Assembly: GCF_003202035.1 (NCBI RefSeq)
Contig: NZ_QJKC01000008.1
Location: 1-64,000 of the forward strand
Origin: Aquitalea magnusonii
Lineage (GTDB): Bacteria > Pseudomonadota > Gammaproteobacteria > Burkholderiales > Chromobacteriaceae
Reading direction: 5' to 3'
Length of the DNA stretch: 64,000 bases
Both the position numbers and the translations under genes were made by a program. Below the pieces are notes generated by a model. The model had not been told where the DNA came from and ran no database searches. It saw only the letters and a program-made list of their open reading frames with translations. How positions within the stretch are numbered: the stretch's first letter is position 1; every line of letters starts with the position of its first letter. Below are positions 44,888 to 52,509 of this stretch, piece after piece.

Positions 44888-45754
44888 TTATGCCGCGCGC
44901 GGGGCGCGAATAATGCGCTCTTGCAATGCCTGCCACACCGGCTGGCAAATGGGCGGCAGGTCATCGGTGCGGCCGACGTCGCGGCCGCCTTCGCCCGGTG
45001 CATGAAAATCGCTGCCGGCGCTGGACAACAGGCCATAGCGCTGGGCGATCAGCGCGTACTTGTGCATGTCGTCCAGGCTGTGGCTGCCGCTGGCGACCTC
45101 GATGCCCTGGCCGCCGGCATCCTTGAAATCCAGAATCAGCCGTTCGGTGAGCGTGCGCCCCATATCGTAACGACCGGGATGGGCGATCACCGCCATGCCG
45201 CCAGCGGCGACGATCCAGCCTACGGCATCGGCCAGCCGGGTCCATTCATGCGGCACATAACCGGGCTTGCCCGGCGTCAGGTATTTGCGGAACACGGTGC
45301 GGACATCCTTGACCTCGCCGCTATTGACCAGGAAACGGGCAAAATGGGTGCGGCCTATCATTTCCGGATTTTCACACACCGCCATCGCCCCTTCGAAGGC
45401 CCCGTGGATACCGATGCGCGCCAGCGAATCGGACATTTCGCGGGCACGCTCCACCCGGCCATCACGGATGGACTGCAGGCCGGCCAGCAGGCCGGCATGT
45501 TCGGGGTCGATGCCCAGGCCGACAATATGCACGGTGTGCTTGCCATTCCAGGTGACCGATACCTCGACGCCATCGAGAAAATCCACGCCATGCGCAGCCG
45601 CAGCGGCACGCGCTTCGGCCAGGCCGCGCGTGCAGTCGTGGTCGGTCAGCGCCACCAGCGTGGCCTCACGGGCGGCGGCGCGGGCGATCACCTCGGCCGG
45701 CGGCAGCGCGCCATCGGAGGCGTGCGAATGAAAATGCAGATCGATACTGGCCAT
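44888..45754 (-). CDS. rnm: PHP-domain phosphoesterase (3',5'-nucleoside bisphosphate phosphatase / RNase AM type)
   Basis: 288 residues. PHP metal ligands: IDLHFHSHASDG, ALTDHDCTRGL, GVEVS, IAHPGRYDMG and SAGSDFHAPGEGG. This family includes E. coli YciV (RNase AM) and a structurally studied Chromobacterium enzyme that dephosphorylates 3',5'-nucleoside bisphosphates. Frequently next to YciO-type genes, as here (19 bp gap). Confidence 0.87.
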   Translation of the reverse strand: MASIDLHFHSHASDGALPPAEVIARAAAREATLVALTDHDCTRGLAEARAAAAAHGVDFLDGVEVSVTWNGKHTVHIVGLGIDPEHAGLLAGLQSIRDGRVERAREMSDSLARIGIHGAFEGAMAVCENPEMIGRTHFARFLVNSGEVKDVRTVFRKYLTPGKPGYVPHEWTRLADAVGWIVAAGGMAVIAHPGRYDMGRTLTERLILDFKDAGGQGIEVASGSHSLDDMHKYALIAQRYGLLSSAGSDFHAPGEGGRDVGRTDDLPPICQPVWQALQERIIRAPRAA

Positions 45755-45757
45755 GGC

Positions 45758-45949
45758 TTATTGTCCGTCCTTGTTGTGCCGCGCCTGCCAGGCGGCCAGC
45801 CGGCTGCGGTAGTCGCGCAGCTCGGCATGATAGATGTCGAGAATGCAGGGATCGCAGCCGCTGCCGCAGCACATGTCGTCGCTTACCTCGAACGGCGGTT
45901 CTGGCATGGGATCGGCATCATCCGCCGCCGGCGGGAACGGCTCGCTCAT
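45758..45949 (-). CDS. Small oxidoreductase-like domain protein
   Basis: 63 residues. Cys-rich motif DMCCGSGCDPCILDIYHAELRDY matches the short oxidoreductase-like domain found alone in betaproteobacteria and at the N-terminus of some eukaryotic proteins. Function unknown. ATG overlaps the preceding stop (TGATG). Confidence 0.75.
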   Translation of the reverse strand: MSEPFPPAADDADPMPEPPFEVSDDMCCGSGCDPCILDIYHAELRDYRSRLAAWQARHNKDGQ

Positions 45950-46164
45950 CAGGCGGCCACCACCTTGATGGTAAAGCCCTGCCCGCTCACCACCTGACCG
46001 GCGCGGATCTTGCAGGTCTTGCGCAATTCCTGCACGCCATTCACCGCCACATTGCCCTCGGCGATGAAATGCTTGGCCTCGCCACCGGAAGAGCACACGC
46101 TGCAGCTTTTCAGCAGATCGCACAGGGCGATGTATTCGGTACTCAGTTTGTAGATTTCATTCAT
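45949..46164 (-). CDS. Small S4-domain RNA-binding protein (YbcJ type)
   Basis: 71 residues from the ATG at 46164. S4-like fold: IALCDLLKSCSVCSSGGEAKHFIAEGNVAVNGVQELRKTCKIRAGQVV. The start codon sits at the edge of repeat unit 1 of the hairpin array, whose conserved TGTG(C/T)AAA end immediately precedes the ATG. Confidence 0.82.
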   Translation of the reverse strand: MNEIYKLSTEYIALCDLLKSCSVCSSGGEAKHFIAEGNVAVNGVQELRKTCKIRAGQVVSGQGFTIKVVAA

Positions 46165-46378
46165 TTTACACATCCATTCTGGACAGGCTTGTGCACCGGC
46201 TGTGGACAAGACCTGCAACTGTTTGAGCGAAAAGTCATTTTTGCCATTGCCTGTTTTTTAGGCAGACGCGGCTGCTTTTCCACCTGTCAGCGGGACAGTG
46301 CTGTGGGGCAGCTGTGGAAAACAGGGACAAGGCCATGAATGATAAAGACTTTGTCGCCATTGCTTATTTTTTGGGCAA
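46165..46378. repeat. Hairpin repeat array, units 1 and 2
   Basis: Unit 1 contains GGACAGGCTTGTGCAC, TGTGGACAA (46201-46209) and hairpin TGCCTGTTTTTTAGGCA (46248-46264). Unit 2 is diverged, with TGTGGAAAA and TGCTTATTTTTTGGGCA (46361-46377), where two stem changes keep G-U pairing on the plus-strand RNA. Unit 2 overlaps the stop codon of the NadR-like gene. Confidence 0.75.
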
Positions 46379-46903
46379 ATCTGCCCGGCCCAGCGCCTGC
46401 AAGGCTTGTGCCAGCCGCGCGGCCTGCCCGCCTTGCAGCAGGGTATAGGCCACGCCCTGGCGCGCCAGTTCGGCCTGGTACAAACCCAGCAACCAGTCGC
46501 GCTGTGCGGGATGGCTGCGCAGCGGGTCTGGCTGCCAGGGGATATCGGCCGCCGTCAACAAGGTGAAGGCGTAGTCCTGCGGCCGGTACAGTTGCAGCAG
46601 TGCCGGCGAAGGCTGGCCAAAGGCCACATCGGCCCAGATCTTGCAGGTCAGCACCGTGGTGTCGCACACCAGCCAGTCGTGCTCTGCTGCCGCATGCTGC
46701 TCGGCCTGCAACTGACCGGCGGCGATGGCTTCGATATCGGCCATGCTCACCTGGTAGTCGCGCCCGGCGTAATAGGCACGGGCATACTCGGCCACGGCCA
46801 CCGCGCGCAAGCCCTGGCTGCACAAGGCGGCCGCCAGTTGCAGCGACAAGGTGCTCTTGCCGCAGGATTCCGGCCCGATGATGGCGATTCTGATAAGGGA
46901 CAC
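46364..46903 (-). CDS. NadR-like ATP-binding kinase (ribosylnicotinamide kinase domain, stand-alone)
   Basis: 179 residues. P-loop GPESCGKSTLSLQLA at ~9, then EYARAYYAG, CDTTVLTCKIWADVAFG and LLTAADIPWQPDPLR, matching the C-terminal kinase domain of NadR; the nucleotidyltransferase and DNA-binding parts are absent. It may phosphorylate nicotinamide riboside. The last codons (LPKK-stop) are formed by a repeat unit of the flanking array. Confidence 0.8.
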   Translation of the reverse strand: MSLIRIAIIGPESCGKSTLSLQLAAALCSQGLRAVAVAEYARAYYAGRDYQVSMADIEAIAAGQLQAEQHAAAEHDWLVCDTTVLTCKIWADVAFGQPSPALLQLYRPQDYAFTLLTAADIPWQPDPLRSHPAQRDWLLGLYQAELARQGVAYTLLQGGQAARLAQALQALGRADLPKK

Positions 46904-46964
46904 GGCAACTCACCAGCAAAGAGCATGATTATACGTCGGGATGGCAGCCCGCCAGTAGTCTTGC

Positions 46965-47665
46965 CGCGCATTTCTGTACACGGTGCACGGTTTCGCACAA
47001 GCGACGGGGACAGCCTTGTGCGTGAGCTGTGGACAAACAGGCTAAGTCGCTGAAAGTAATCAGCCTTGCACTGACTGCCTGTTTTTTAGGCAGGCCGGCG
47101 TTTCCCGCCACCTGCCCGTGGCCGGCAGCGTCATCGCAGTTTTACACACCGGGCGGGGAAAGGCTTGTGCACGGTCTGTGGGCAAGTTAGCTAAGTATCT
47201 GAAACGGGACAGGGTTTTGCTGGCTGCCTGTTTTTTAGGCAATCGCCTGTTTGACCAGCCGGCTGCTGCTGTCCACACCTGAAAATGAGGCTTGGCCGGG
47301 GTTTTGCACAGCTGGCGGGGACAGGCTTGTGCACGGCCTGTGGGAAACTGCAGCAAGCTACTGAAATCAATATACTTTTTCAAAAATGCTGATTTTTTAG
47401 GCAGCCCGCGCCAGTGCACCGCAAGCCTGCGGCCATGGCAGGCAGCAGCGGCTTTTGCACAAGCAGAGGGGACAGCCTTGTGTGTGGACTGTGGACAAAC
47501 TGTCTAAGCCATTGAGGTAAAAAGGGCTTTCCGTCACTGCCTGTTTTTTAGGCAGCCGCCCTGTTTTTCCCCACCCCGCGTGTACCACGGTGTGGAGGGC
47601 TTGTGGATAGCATGGGCAAGCTACTGATCTGGCAGTGAAAAATCCAGCTGCTTGTTTTTTAGGCA
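46965..47665. repeat. Hairpin repeat array, units 3-7
   Basis: Five imperfect units of 111-162 bp ending in hairpins at 47076-47092, 47225-47241, 47387-47403, 47538-47554 and 47649-47665 (type TGCCTGTTTTTTAGGCA). Each unit also carries a core GGGGACAG.CTTGTGCAC..CTGTGGACAA followed by .CTAAGC..CTGAAA. CTTGT..CAC/GTG..ACAAG can form a second imperfect hairpin, and TGTGGACAA (47028-47036, 47490-47498) is one base from a DnaA box. The 837-bp interval 46904-47740 holds no recognisable gene. Confidence 0.85.
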
Positions 47666-47684
47666 AATCACCGTAGCTGGCAGC

Positions 47685-47715
47685 AACAAGGGCGTGCCAA
47701 TGGCACGCCCTTGTT
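47685..47715. terminator. Strong hairpin downstream of the asparaginase gene
   Basis: Perfect 14-bp arms AACAAGGGCGTGCC/GGCACGCCCTTGTT with a 3-nt loop, 26 bp after the asparaginase stop. There is no good T-run, so it may be a 3'-end stabiliser or a weak terminator. Confidence 0.55.
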
Positions 47716-47740
47716 CTTCCTCCACACTGGCCTGGCAAGC

Positions 47741-48733
47741 TTAGCTGCTCTCGCCCCGCAGCGGGGTCGCCAGCTGCTGGCGCAAGGACTCGCCACGCAA
47801 GCCCTGCGACAACAGCACCAGCAGCTTGGCGGTGGCTGCTTCCGGTGTCAGGTCTGCGCCGGCCACGGCCCCGGCGCGCGCCAGCGGCTGGCTGGCGGCA
47901 TAGGCCCCGACTTCCACCGCACCATGCACCACCTGGCTGATATTCAGCACTGCGCCACCAGTGGCGGTCAGCGCAGCCACGCCAGCAAGCAAGGCCGGAT
48001 CAGCCGGCGTATTGCCATTGCCATAGCTCATCAGCACGGCGCCATCCAGCTCGCCCGCCTGCATGATCTGTCCCGCAAGGGTGCTGGCATGGCCGGGAGT
48101 GAGGAAAAAGGTGGCAAGCTTGAGCGAGACATCCAGCTTGACCGGGGTGAAATCAGCCGTAGCGGCCAGCCAGTGCTGGCGCTGCCACTGGGCCTGAATG
48201 CCAAAGCTGGCCAGTGCCGGCGCATTGGGGCTGGCAAAGCCGGCAAAGCTGGCGGCATCCAGCTTGCGCGCGCGGCAGCCACGCAGCAGCAGGCGGTTGA
48301 AGGCAATGCACACTTCGTGCAGATCGGGCTGGCTGGCGGCTTCCAGCGCATCGGCCAGATTGCTCCAGCCATCCGAGCGCGGATGCACCAGCGGCAGTTG
48401 TGAACCGGTGACAATGACCGGCTTGGCCAGGCCTTGCAGGGCAAAGGCCAGCACGCTGGCGGTATAGGCCATGGTGTCGGTGCCGTGGATCACCACGAAA
48501 CCGTCGTAATCGGCATAGCGGGCGATCAGGTCATCCAGCAGTTGCTGCCACTGCGCCGGCACGATGGCCGACGAGTCGATCAGCTGCGGGTATTCCAGTA
48601 CATCGAAATCCAGCGCCGGCGTGCGAAAACGCTGCAGCAGCCGCGGCAGCAGGCCCGGCACCGGGGCCAGGCCCTCCGGGGTGTGGTCCATGCCAATGGT
48701 GCCTCCGCTATAGAGGACAAGCAGGCGGGTCAT
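47741..48733 (-). CDS. L-asparaginase (type I-like)
   Basis: 330 residues from the ATG at 48733. Asparaginase family: nucleophilic Thr in VLYSGGTIGM, second Thr in IHGTDTMAYTAS, and LPLVHPRSDGWSNLADAL. No signal peptide, so cytoplasmic. Hydrolyses Asn to Asp and ammonia. ansA would be the likely symbol but the subgroup is not certain. Confidence 0.88.
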   Translation of the reverse strand: MTRLLVLYSGGTIGMDHTPEGLAPVPGLLPRLLQRFRTPALDFDVLEYPQLIDSSAIVPAQWQQLLDDLIARYADYDGFVVIHGTDTMAYTASVLAFALQGLAKPVIVTGSQLPLVHPRSDGWSNLADALEAASQPDLHEVCIAFNRLLLRGCRARKLDAASFAGFASPNAPALASFGIQAQWQRQHWLAATADFTPVKLDVSLKLATFFLTPGHASTLAGQIMQAGELDGAVLMSYGNGNTPADPALLAGVAALTATGGAVLNISQVVHGAVEVGAYAASQPLARAGAVAGADLTPEAATAKLLVLLSQGLRGESLRQQLATPLRGESS

Positions 48734-48807
48734 GGTTGCATCCTTGGTCGACATCAAACAGCCGGCATGGTAGCGCAAAAACCGCAGGCCTGCGGCATCC
48801 CTGCCAT

Positions 48808-48843
48808 GACAAAACCCCCGTGACAGCATGGCTGCGACGGGGG
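48808..48843 (-). terminator. Terminator of the 181-aa exported protein gene
   Basis: Minus-strand arms CCCCCGT/ACGGGGG with a 15-nt loop, followed by TTTTG, 20 bp after the stop. Confidence 0.7.
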
Positions 48844-48862
48844 CTGACAGGCGGTAAACGGC

Positions 48863-49408
48863 TTAGCGCAATGCTTCGTTGATAGCCTCGTTCACGGCAT
48901 GCTGGGCTGCACCGATCTGGCCCAGGATGTAATGCTGCAGGCCGCGCAGATAGGGATCGTCCTCTTCATGGCTGGCATCCTGCTTTGCCTTGTCCAGCAG
49001 ACGCAGGGCCTGGTGGAAACGGTCATCCGGGCGATATTGCGCATCCGGCGGCATGCGCTGGAAGGGGTCTTTGCCATCATCGATGGCGGCATCATGCATG
49101 GCGTGCAGGGCCTGGTTAATGGCTTCCACGGCACGGCGCTCGCCCTGTTCCACACGCGGCTGATCCGGACGGGCCAGCAAATCGCGGGCGATACGCAGGT
49201 CAGTCATGGCATGGCTGTAGTAGGGATGCTGCTCCGGCTGCCAGTGGTGCTGCTCGAAGCGCCAGGGCATGCCTTCATGCCACTCCCCCTGGCGCATGTC
49301 GGGATGCCAGTCGTTGCCATGCCAGTCATCGGCCATGACCGTGCCGCTTGCCAGCAGGGCCACACCAGCCAGCAGCAGGCTGGCGACAGATTTCTTCAAG
49401 ATCAACAT
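48863..49408 (-). CDS. Exported protein of unknown function, paralogue A
   Basis: 181 residues. Signal peptide to about residue 26 (LLLAGVALLASGTVMA). The mature start is rich in His, Trp and Asp (DDWHGNDWHPDMRQGEWHEGMPW), then a helical domain HPYYSHAMTDLRIARDLLARPD ... RRAVEAINQALHAM ... DDRFHQALRLLDKAKQDASHEEDDPYLRGLQ. That domain is shared, almost motif for motif, with the next gene upstream. No family recognised. Confidence 0.75.
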   Translation of the reverse strand: MLILKKSVASLLLAGVALLASGTVMADDWHGNDWHPDMRQGEWHEGMPWRFEQHHWQPEQHPYYSHAMTDLRIARDLLARPDQPRVEQGERRAVEAINQALHAMHDAAIDDGKDPFQRMPPDAQYRPDDRFHQALRLLDKAKQDASHEEDDPYLRGLQHYILGQIGAAQHAVNEAINEALR

Positions 49409-49473
49409 GATTGCTCTCCTTGATTACAAGCGACTTTTTTTATTGTGACGGTAAATCAGAATGCTGGTCCGGC

Positions 49474-49989
49474 TCAGCGCAGTGCGTCGGCAATGGCTTG
49501 CTGGGTAGCGCGGTGCGCATCATCTATATGGTGCAGGATGCGCCCTTGCAGGTCGCGCACCCAGGGGTCGTCCTCGCGGTGGCTGGCATCGCGCTTGGCC
49601 TGATCCAGCAATTGCAGGGCCTGATGGAAGCGGTCGGTCGGGCTCAGCCGGGCATCCGGCGCAGGAATCTGCCAGGGGTTCTTGCCATCTTCGATGGCAG
49701 CCTGCTTCATTTCATTCAGCGCAGCATCGATGGCACCGACAGCCCAGCGCTCGTCATCCTGCACCGGCTGTGCATCAGGCCGCGCCAGCAGGGCACGCGC
49801 CTGGCGCAGATCGCTCATGGCATGACCGTAATAAGGATGTTCGGCGGGGTTCCAGTGCGGGGCGGCAGCCACCGGGGCCGGCTTGTACACCACCTGGGTA
49901 CGCGGCGGCACCACCACGCAGGCACTCAGGCCGGATACGGCAGCGGCCAGCATCAACCAACGGCCACTGCGCAGGATATGTGCTTTCAT
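49474..49989 (-). CDS. Lipoprotein of unknown function, paralogue B
   Basis: 171 residues. Signal peptide with lipobox (VSGLSAC, lipidated Cys at ~24). The domain HPYYGHAMSDLRQARALLARPD ... RWAVGAIDAALNEMKQAAIEDGKNPW ... DRFHQALQLLDQAKRDASHREDDPWVRDLQ parallels the downstream gene, so the pair arose by tandem duplication, one copy being lipid-anchored and the other apparently secreted or periplasmic. 65 bp separate them. Confidence 0.78.
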   Translation of the reverse strand: MKAHILRSGRWLMLAAAVSGLSACVVVPPRTQVVYKPAPVAAAPHWNPAEHPYYGHAMSDLRQARALLARPDAQPVQDDERWAVGAIDAALNEMKQAAIEDGKNPWQIPAPDARLSPTDRFHQALQLLDQAKRDASHREDDPWVRDLQGRILHHIDDAHRATQQAIADALR

Positions 49990-50137
49990 CGAAAACTCTC
50001 CGGAAGTGAGAAACTGTCTGCAGCATGTCGCAAGCGCTGCAGGACGTCTGTAGCCATGCTGTATCGCTTGGTAAGCATATGTAATGAAATTGTGTGCAAT
50101 TGTTAATTCATGACAAGAATCTTCAATTATTCACACA

Positions 50138-50902
50138 CTAACCCATTGGCATGGCAGTGATGCCCAGATCTCCCGGCTCGGCCGGCAGCTGGCTGTCCAC
50201 CGATAGCCGGATGGCATCGTGCCGCCAGTACTCGACATCACAATCGATGATGCGCTGCTGCTGGTCGTAATTGATGCGGGTGATGCGCAGGATGGGGCTG
50301 CCATCGGCCAGCATCAGCGCCTGCGCCACCTCGCCACGCGCGGCGGTGGGGGTGATGTCGAAGCGCGAACGGCGGTAATGCAGGCCGTAGCGGGTCTGGT
50401 ACAGCTCGGTCAGCGATTGCGACAGGTCTTCGTTCATGATACCGGGAAAGCATTCCGGCTTGAGATAGTGCTCGACATACATCACTACCCGGCCATCCAG
50501 GCTGCGCTGGCGGCAAATCTGCAATACCCGCGCCAATGCCGACAATTGCAAGCGCTGACACATCTCCGGCGTGGCCACCATGCTGCGTGCCGACAGCACC
50601 CGGGTATCCACTCGCCGCTGTTGCTGTTGCACCATCTGCTGGAAATGCACCCGGTACTGCGGGTTGTATTCCAGCCGCGGTGGGGCGACAAACCAGCCGC
50701 GCCGGTCTTCGCGGTAGATGCAGCCTTCGGCCTCCAGCGCCAGCAAGGCATCCTTCAGGGTGATGCGGGTGGTATCAAACAGCTCGGACAAGCTGCGTTC
50801 GGATGGCAATTTGCCGCCGGGAGGCAACAATCCCCCTTCGATCTGCGCCAGCAGGGACTGTCTGATCCGGGCGACTTGTGTCTGGTTATTTTCTTCTGAC
50901 AT
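50138..50902 (-). CDS. GntR-family regulator with UTRA effector domain
   Basis: 254 residues. Winged helix ~10-75 (GGKLPSERSLSELFDTTRITLKDALLALEAEGCIYREDRRGWFV), UTRA domain ~95-245 (HutC/PhnF branch). Divergent from an ABC importer operon. A 12-bp palindrome TGGACTAGTCCA ends 5 bp before its own ATG, where a ribosome-binding site should be, suggesting autoregulation. Probable repressor of the importer. Confidence 0.87.
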   Translation of the reverse strand: MSEENNQTQVARIRQSLLAQIEGGLLPPGGKLPSERSLSELFDTTRITLKDALLALEAEGCIYREDRRGWFVAPPRLEYNPQYRVHFQQMVQQQQRRVDTRVLSARSMVATPEMCQRLQLSALARVLQICRQRSLDGRVVMYVEHYLKPECFPGIMNEDLSQSLTELYQTRYGLHYRRSRFDITPTAARGEVAQALMLADGSPILRITRINYDQQQRIIDCDVEYWRHDAIRLSVDSQLPAEPGDLGITAMPMG

Positions 50903-50906
50903 GCTC

Positions 50907-50918
50907 TGGACTAGTCCA
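50907..50918. promoter_or_regulatory. Candidate GntR operator at the regulator start
   Basis: Perfect palindrome TGGACTAGTCCA. Its TGG-N6-CCA frame is like that reported for PhnF, a GntR/UTRA repressor of a phosphonate operon. Confidence 0.55.
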
Positions 50919-51201
50919 CGTTGATTTGATTACAGCTTGGAGCCAATGACAACACTTGCTGCGACCTTGCACCTGCGGCCTGCTGCCTTTTCTGTCGGCC
51001 ACGGCGCACCTTGCCACAGGGACACTGTGCGATTAGCTTGGTCGCTGTTAATGTTTAGCAAATTCAAATGACAAGCCTGCGACAGCTGGTCGGAATATGG
51101 CCAAAACAGGTCGCACCGGAGACTTCACACAACAGACATGCAACTGAAACTTGGCCCACATCATTTCGTCATCTGTACTGCCTATGATCGCCCTGCTCAA
51201 C

Positions 51202-51213
51202 TGACCTAGTCCA
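51202..51213. promoter_or_regulatory. Candidate GntR operator at the transporter start
   Basis: TGACCTAGTCCA, matching the upstream palindrome at 10 of 12 bases, abuts the ribosome-binding region of the binding-protein gene. The 283 bp between the two sites holds no gene and must contain both promoters. Confidence 0.5.
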
Positions 51214-51226
51214 AAGGATGGAACCA

Positions 51227-52324
51227 ATGAACAAGAAGCTGATGGCTGCAGTAGTTTTGTCCGCACTGAGTGTAGGTGCTTCCGCTGTCCATGCACAGGA
51301 TCTGAACAGTCTGATCAAGGCCGCCAAGCAGGAAGGCGAACTGACCACGATTGCCCTGCCGCACGACTGGTGTGGCTATGGTGACCTGGTGGCCGGCTTC
51401 AAGGCCAAGTATGGCATCAAGGTGAACGAACTGAACCCTGACGCCGGTTCCGGTGACGAGATCGAGGCGATCAAGGCCAACAAGGGTAACAAGGGTCCGC
51501 AGGCACCGGACGTGATCGACGTGGGTCTGTCCTTTGGTCCGCAAGCCAAGGAAGCCGGCCTGCTCCTGCCGTACAAGGTGTCCACCTGGAACAGCATTCC
51601 GGCTGAAGTGAAGGACAAGGACGGCTACTGGTACGGCGACTACTACGGCGTGCTGGCATTCGAAGTGAACACCGACATCATCAAGAAGGTACCGGCTGAC
51701 TGGTCCGACCTGCTGAAACCGGAATACCGCAACGCCGTGGCGCTGGCCGGTGACCCGCGCACCGCCAACCAGGCCATCATGGGCGTGTACGCTGCCGGTC
51801 TGTCGCAAGCCGGTGGCAACCCGGCCAAGGCTGCCGATGCCGGCCTGAAATTCTTCGCGCAACTGAACAAGAGCGGCAACTTCGTGCCGGTGATCGGCAA
51901 GGCGGCCTCGCTGGCCCAGGGCACCACCCCCATCATCGTGCGCTGGGACTACAACGCCCTGGCCGACCGCGACACCCTGAAGGGCAATCCGAAAGTGGCC
52001 GTGGTCGTGCCCAAGTCCGGCGTGGTGGCTGGCGTGTACGTACAGGCGATCAGCGCCTATGCTCCGCACCCGAACGCCGCCAAGCTGTGGATGGAATACC
52101 TGTACTCCGACGAAGGCCAACTGGGCTGGCTGAAGGGCTATTGCCACCCGAGCCGCTTCAACGACCTGGCCGCGCGCAAGAAAATCCCGGCTGATCTGCT
52201 GTCCAAGCTGCCGGCTGCCGCCAACTACAAAAAGGCCGTGTTCCCCACCCTGGAACAACAGGAAGTGTACAAGGCCACCATCACCAAGCAGTGGGACAGC
52301 GTGGTGGGCAGCAACGTCAAGTAA
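51227..52324 (+). CDS. ABC importer substrate-binding protein (iron/spermidine/phosphonate type)
   Basis: 365 residues from the ATG at 51227 (AAAGGA upstream). Signal peptide MNKKLMAAVVLSALSVGASAVHAQ. Periplasmic binding protein of the COG1840-like group: LNSLIKAAKQEGELTTIALPHDWCGYGDL, then APDVIDVGLSFG, YWYGDYYGVLAFEVNTD, SDLLKPEYRNAVALAGDPRT. Ligand unknown; with a GntR/UTRA regulator and a phosphatase in the operon, an organophosphorus compound such as an aminoalkylphosphonate is plausible but unproven. Confidence 0.88.
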   Translation: MNKKLMAAVVLSALSVGASAVHAQDLNSLIKAAKQEGELTTIALPHDWCGYGDLVAGFKAKYGIKVNELNPDAGSGDEIEAIKANKGNKGPQAPDVIDVGLSFGPQAKEAGLLLPYKVSTWNSIPAEVKDKDGYWYGDYYGVLAFEVNTDIIKKVPADWSDLLKPEYRNAVALAGDPRTANQAIMGVYAAGLSQAGGNPAKAADAGLKFFAQLNKSGNFVPVIGKAASLAQGTTPIIVRWDYNALADRDTLKGNPKVAVVVPKSGVVAGVYVQAISAYAPHPNAAKLWMEYLYSDEGQLGWLKGYCHPSRFNDLAARKKIPADLLSKLPAAANYKKAVFPTLEQQEVYKATITKQWDSVVGSNVK

Positions 52325-52509
52325 GCCCGCCAGCATCTGAGCCCCAGACCTCATGGCCGTGCAAGCGGCCATGACGGTTTTTGACCCCATCCATCAGGGA
52401 AGTGACCCGACCCTGCCCGCGTGGCAGTACAACAGCAAGGCAGCGGCCGCCCACCGGCCCCACCGCTGCTGATGCCGGGCACGCCCTTGTACACGAGGCT
52501 GCACCACGG

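Noticed and set aside
46165-47665. CRISPR array
   Set aside because: Units are long and imperfect, no short identical repeats with unique spacers, and no cas genes nearby.
46929-47738. Minus-strand peptides sharing LPKKQA in the hairpin array
   Set aside because: The shared words come from the repeated DNA; units differ by lengths not divisible by three, there are no ribosome-binding sites, and substitutions do not favour silent positions.
46904-47740. Chromosomal origin (oriC)
   Set aside because: DnaA-like boxes are mostly imperfect and there is no dnaA, dnaN or rpmH nearby and no AT-rich unwinding element; kept only as a possible DnaA-binding cluster.
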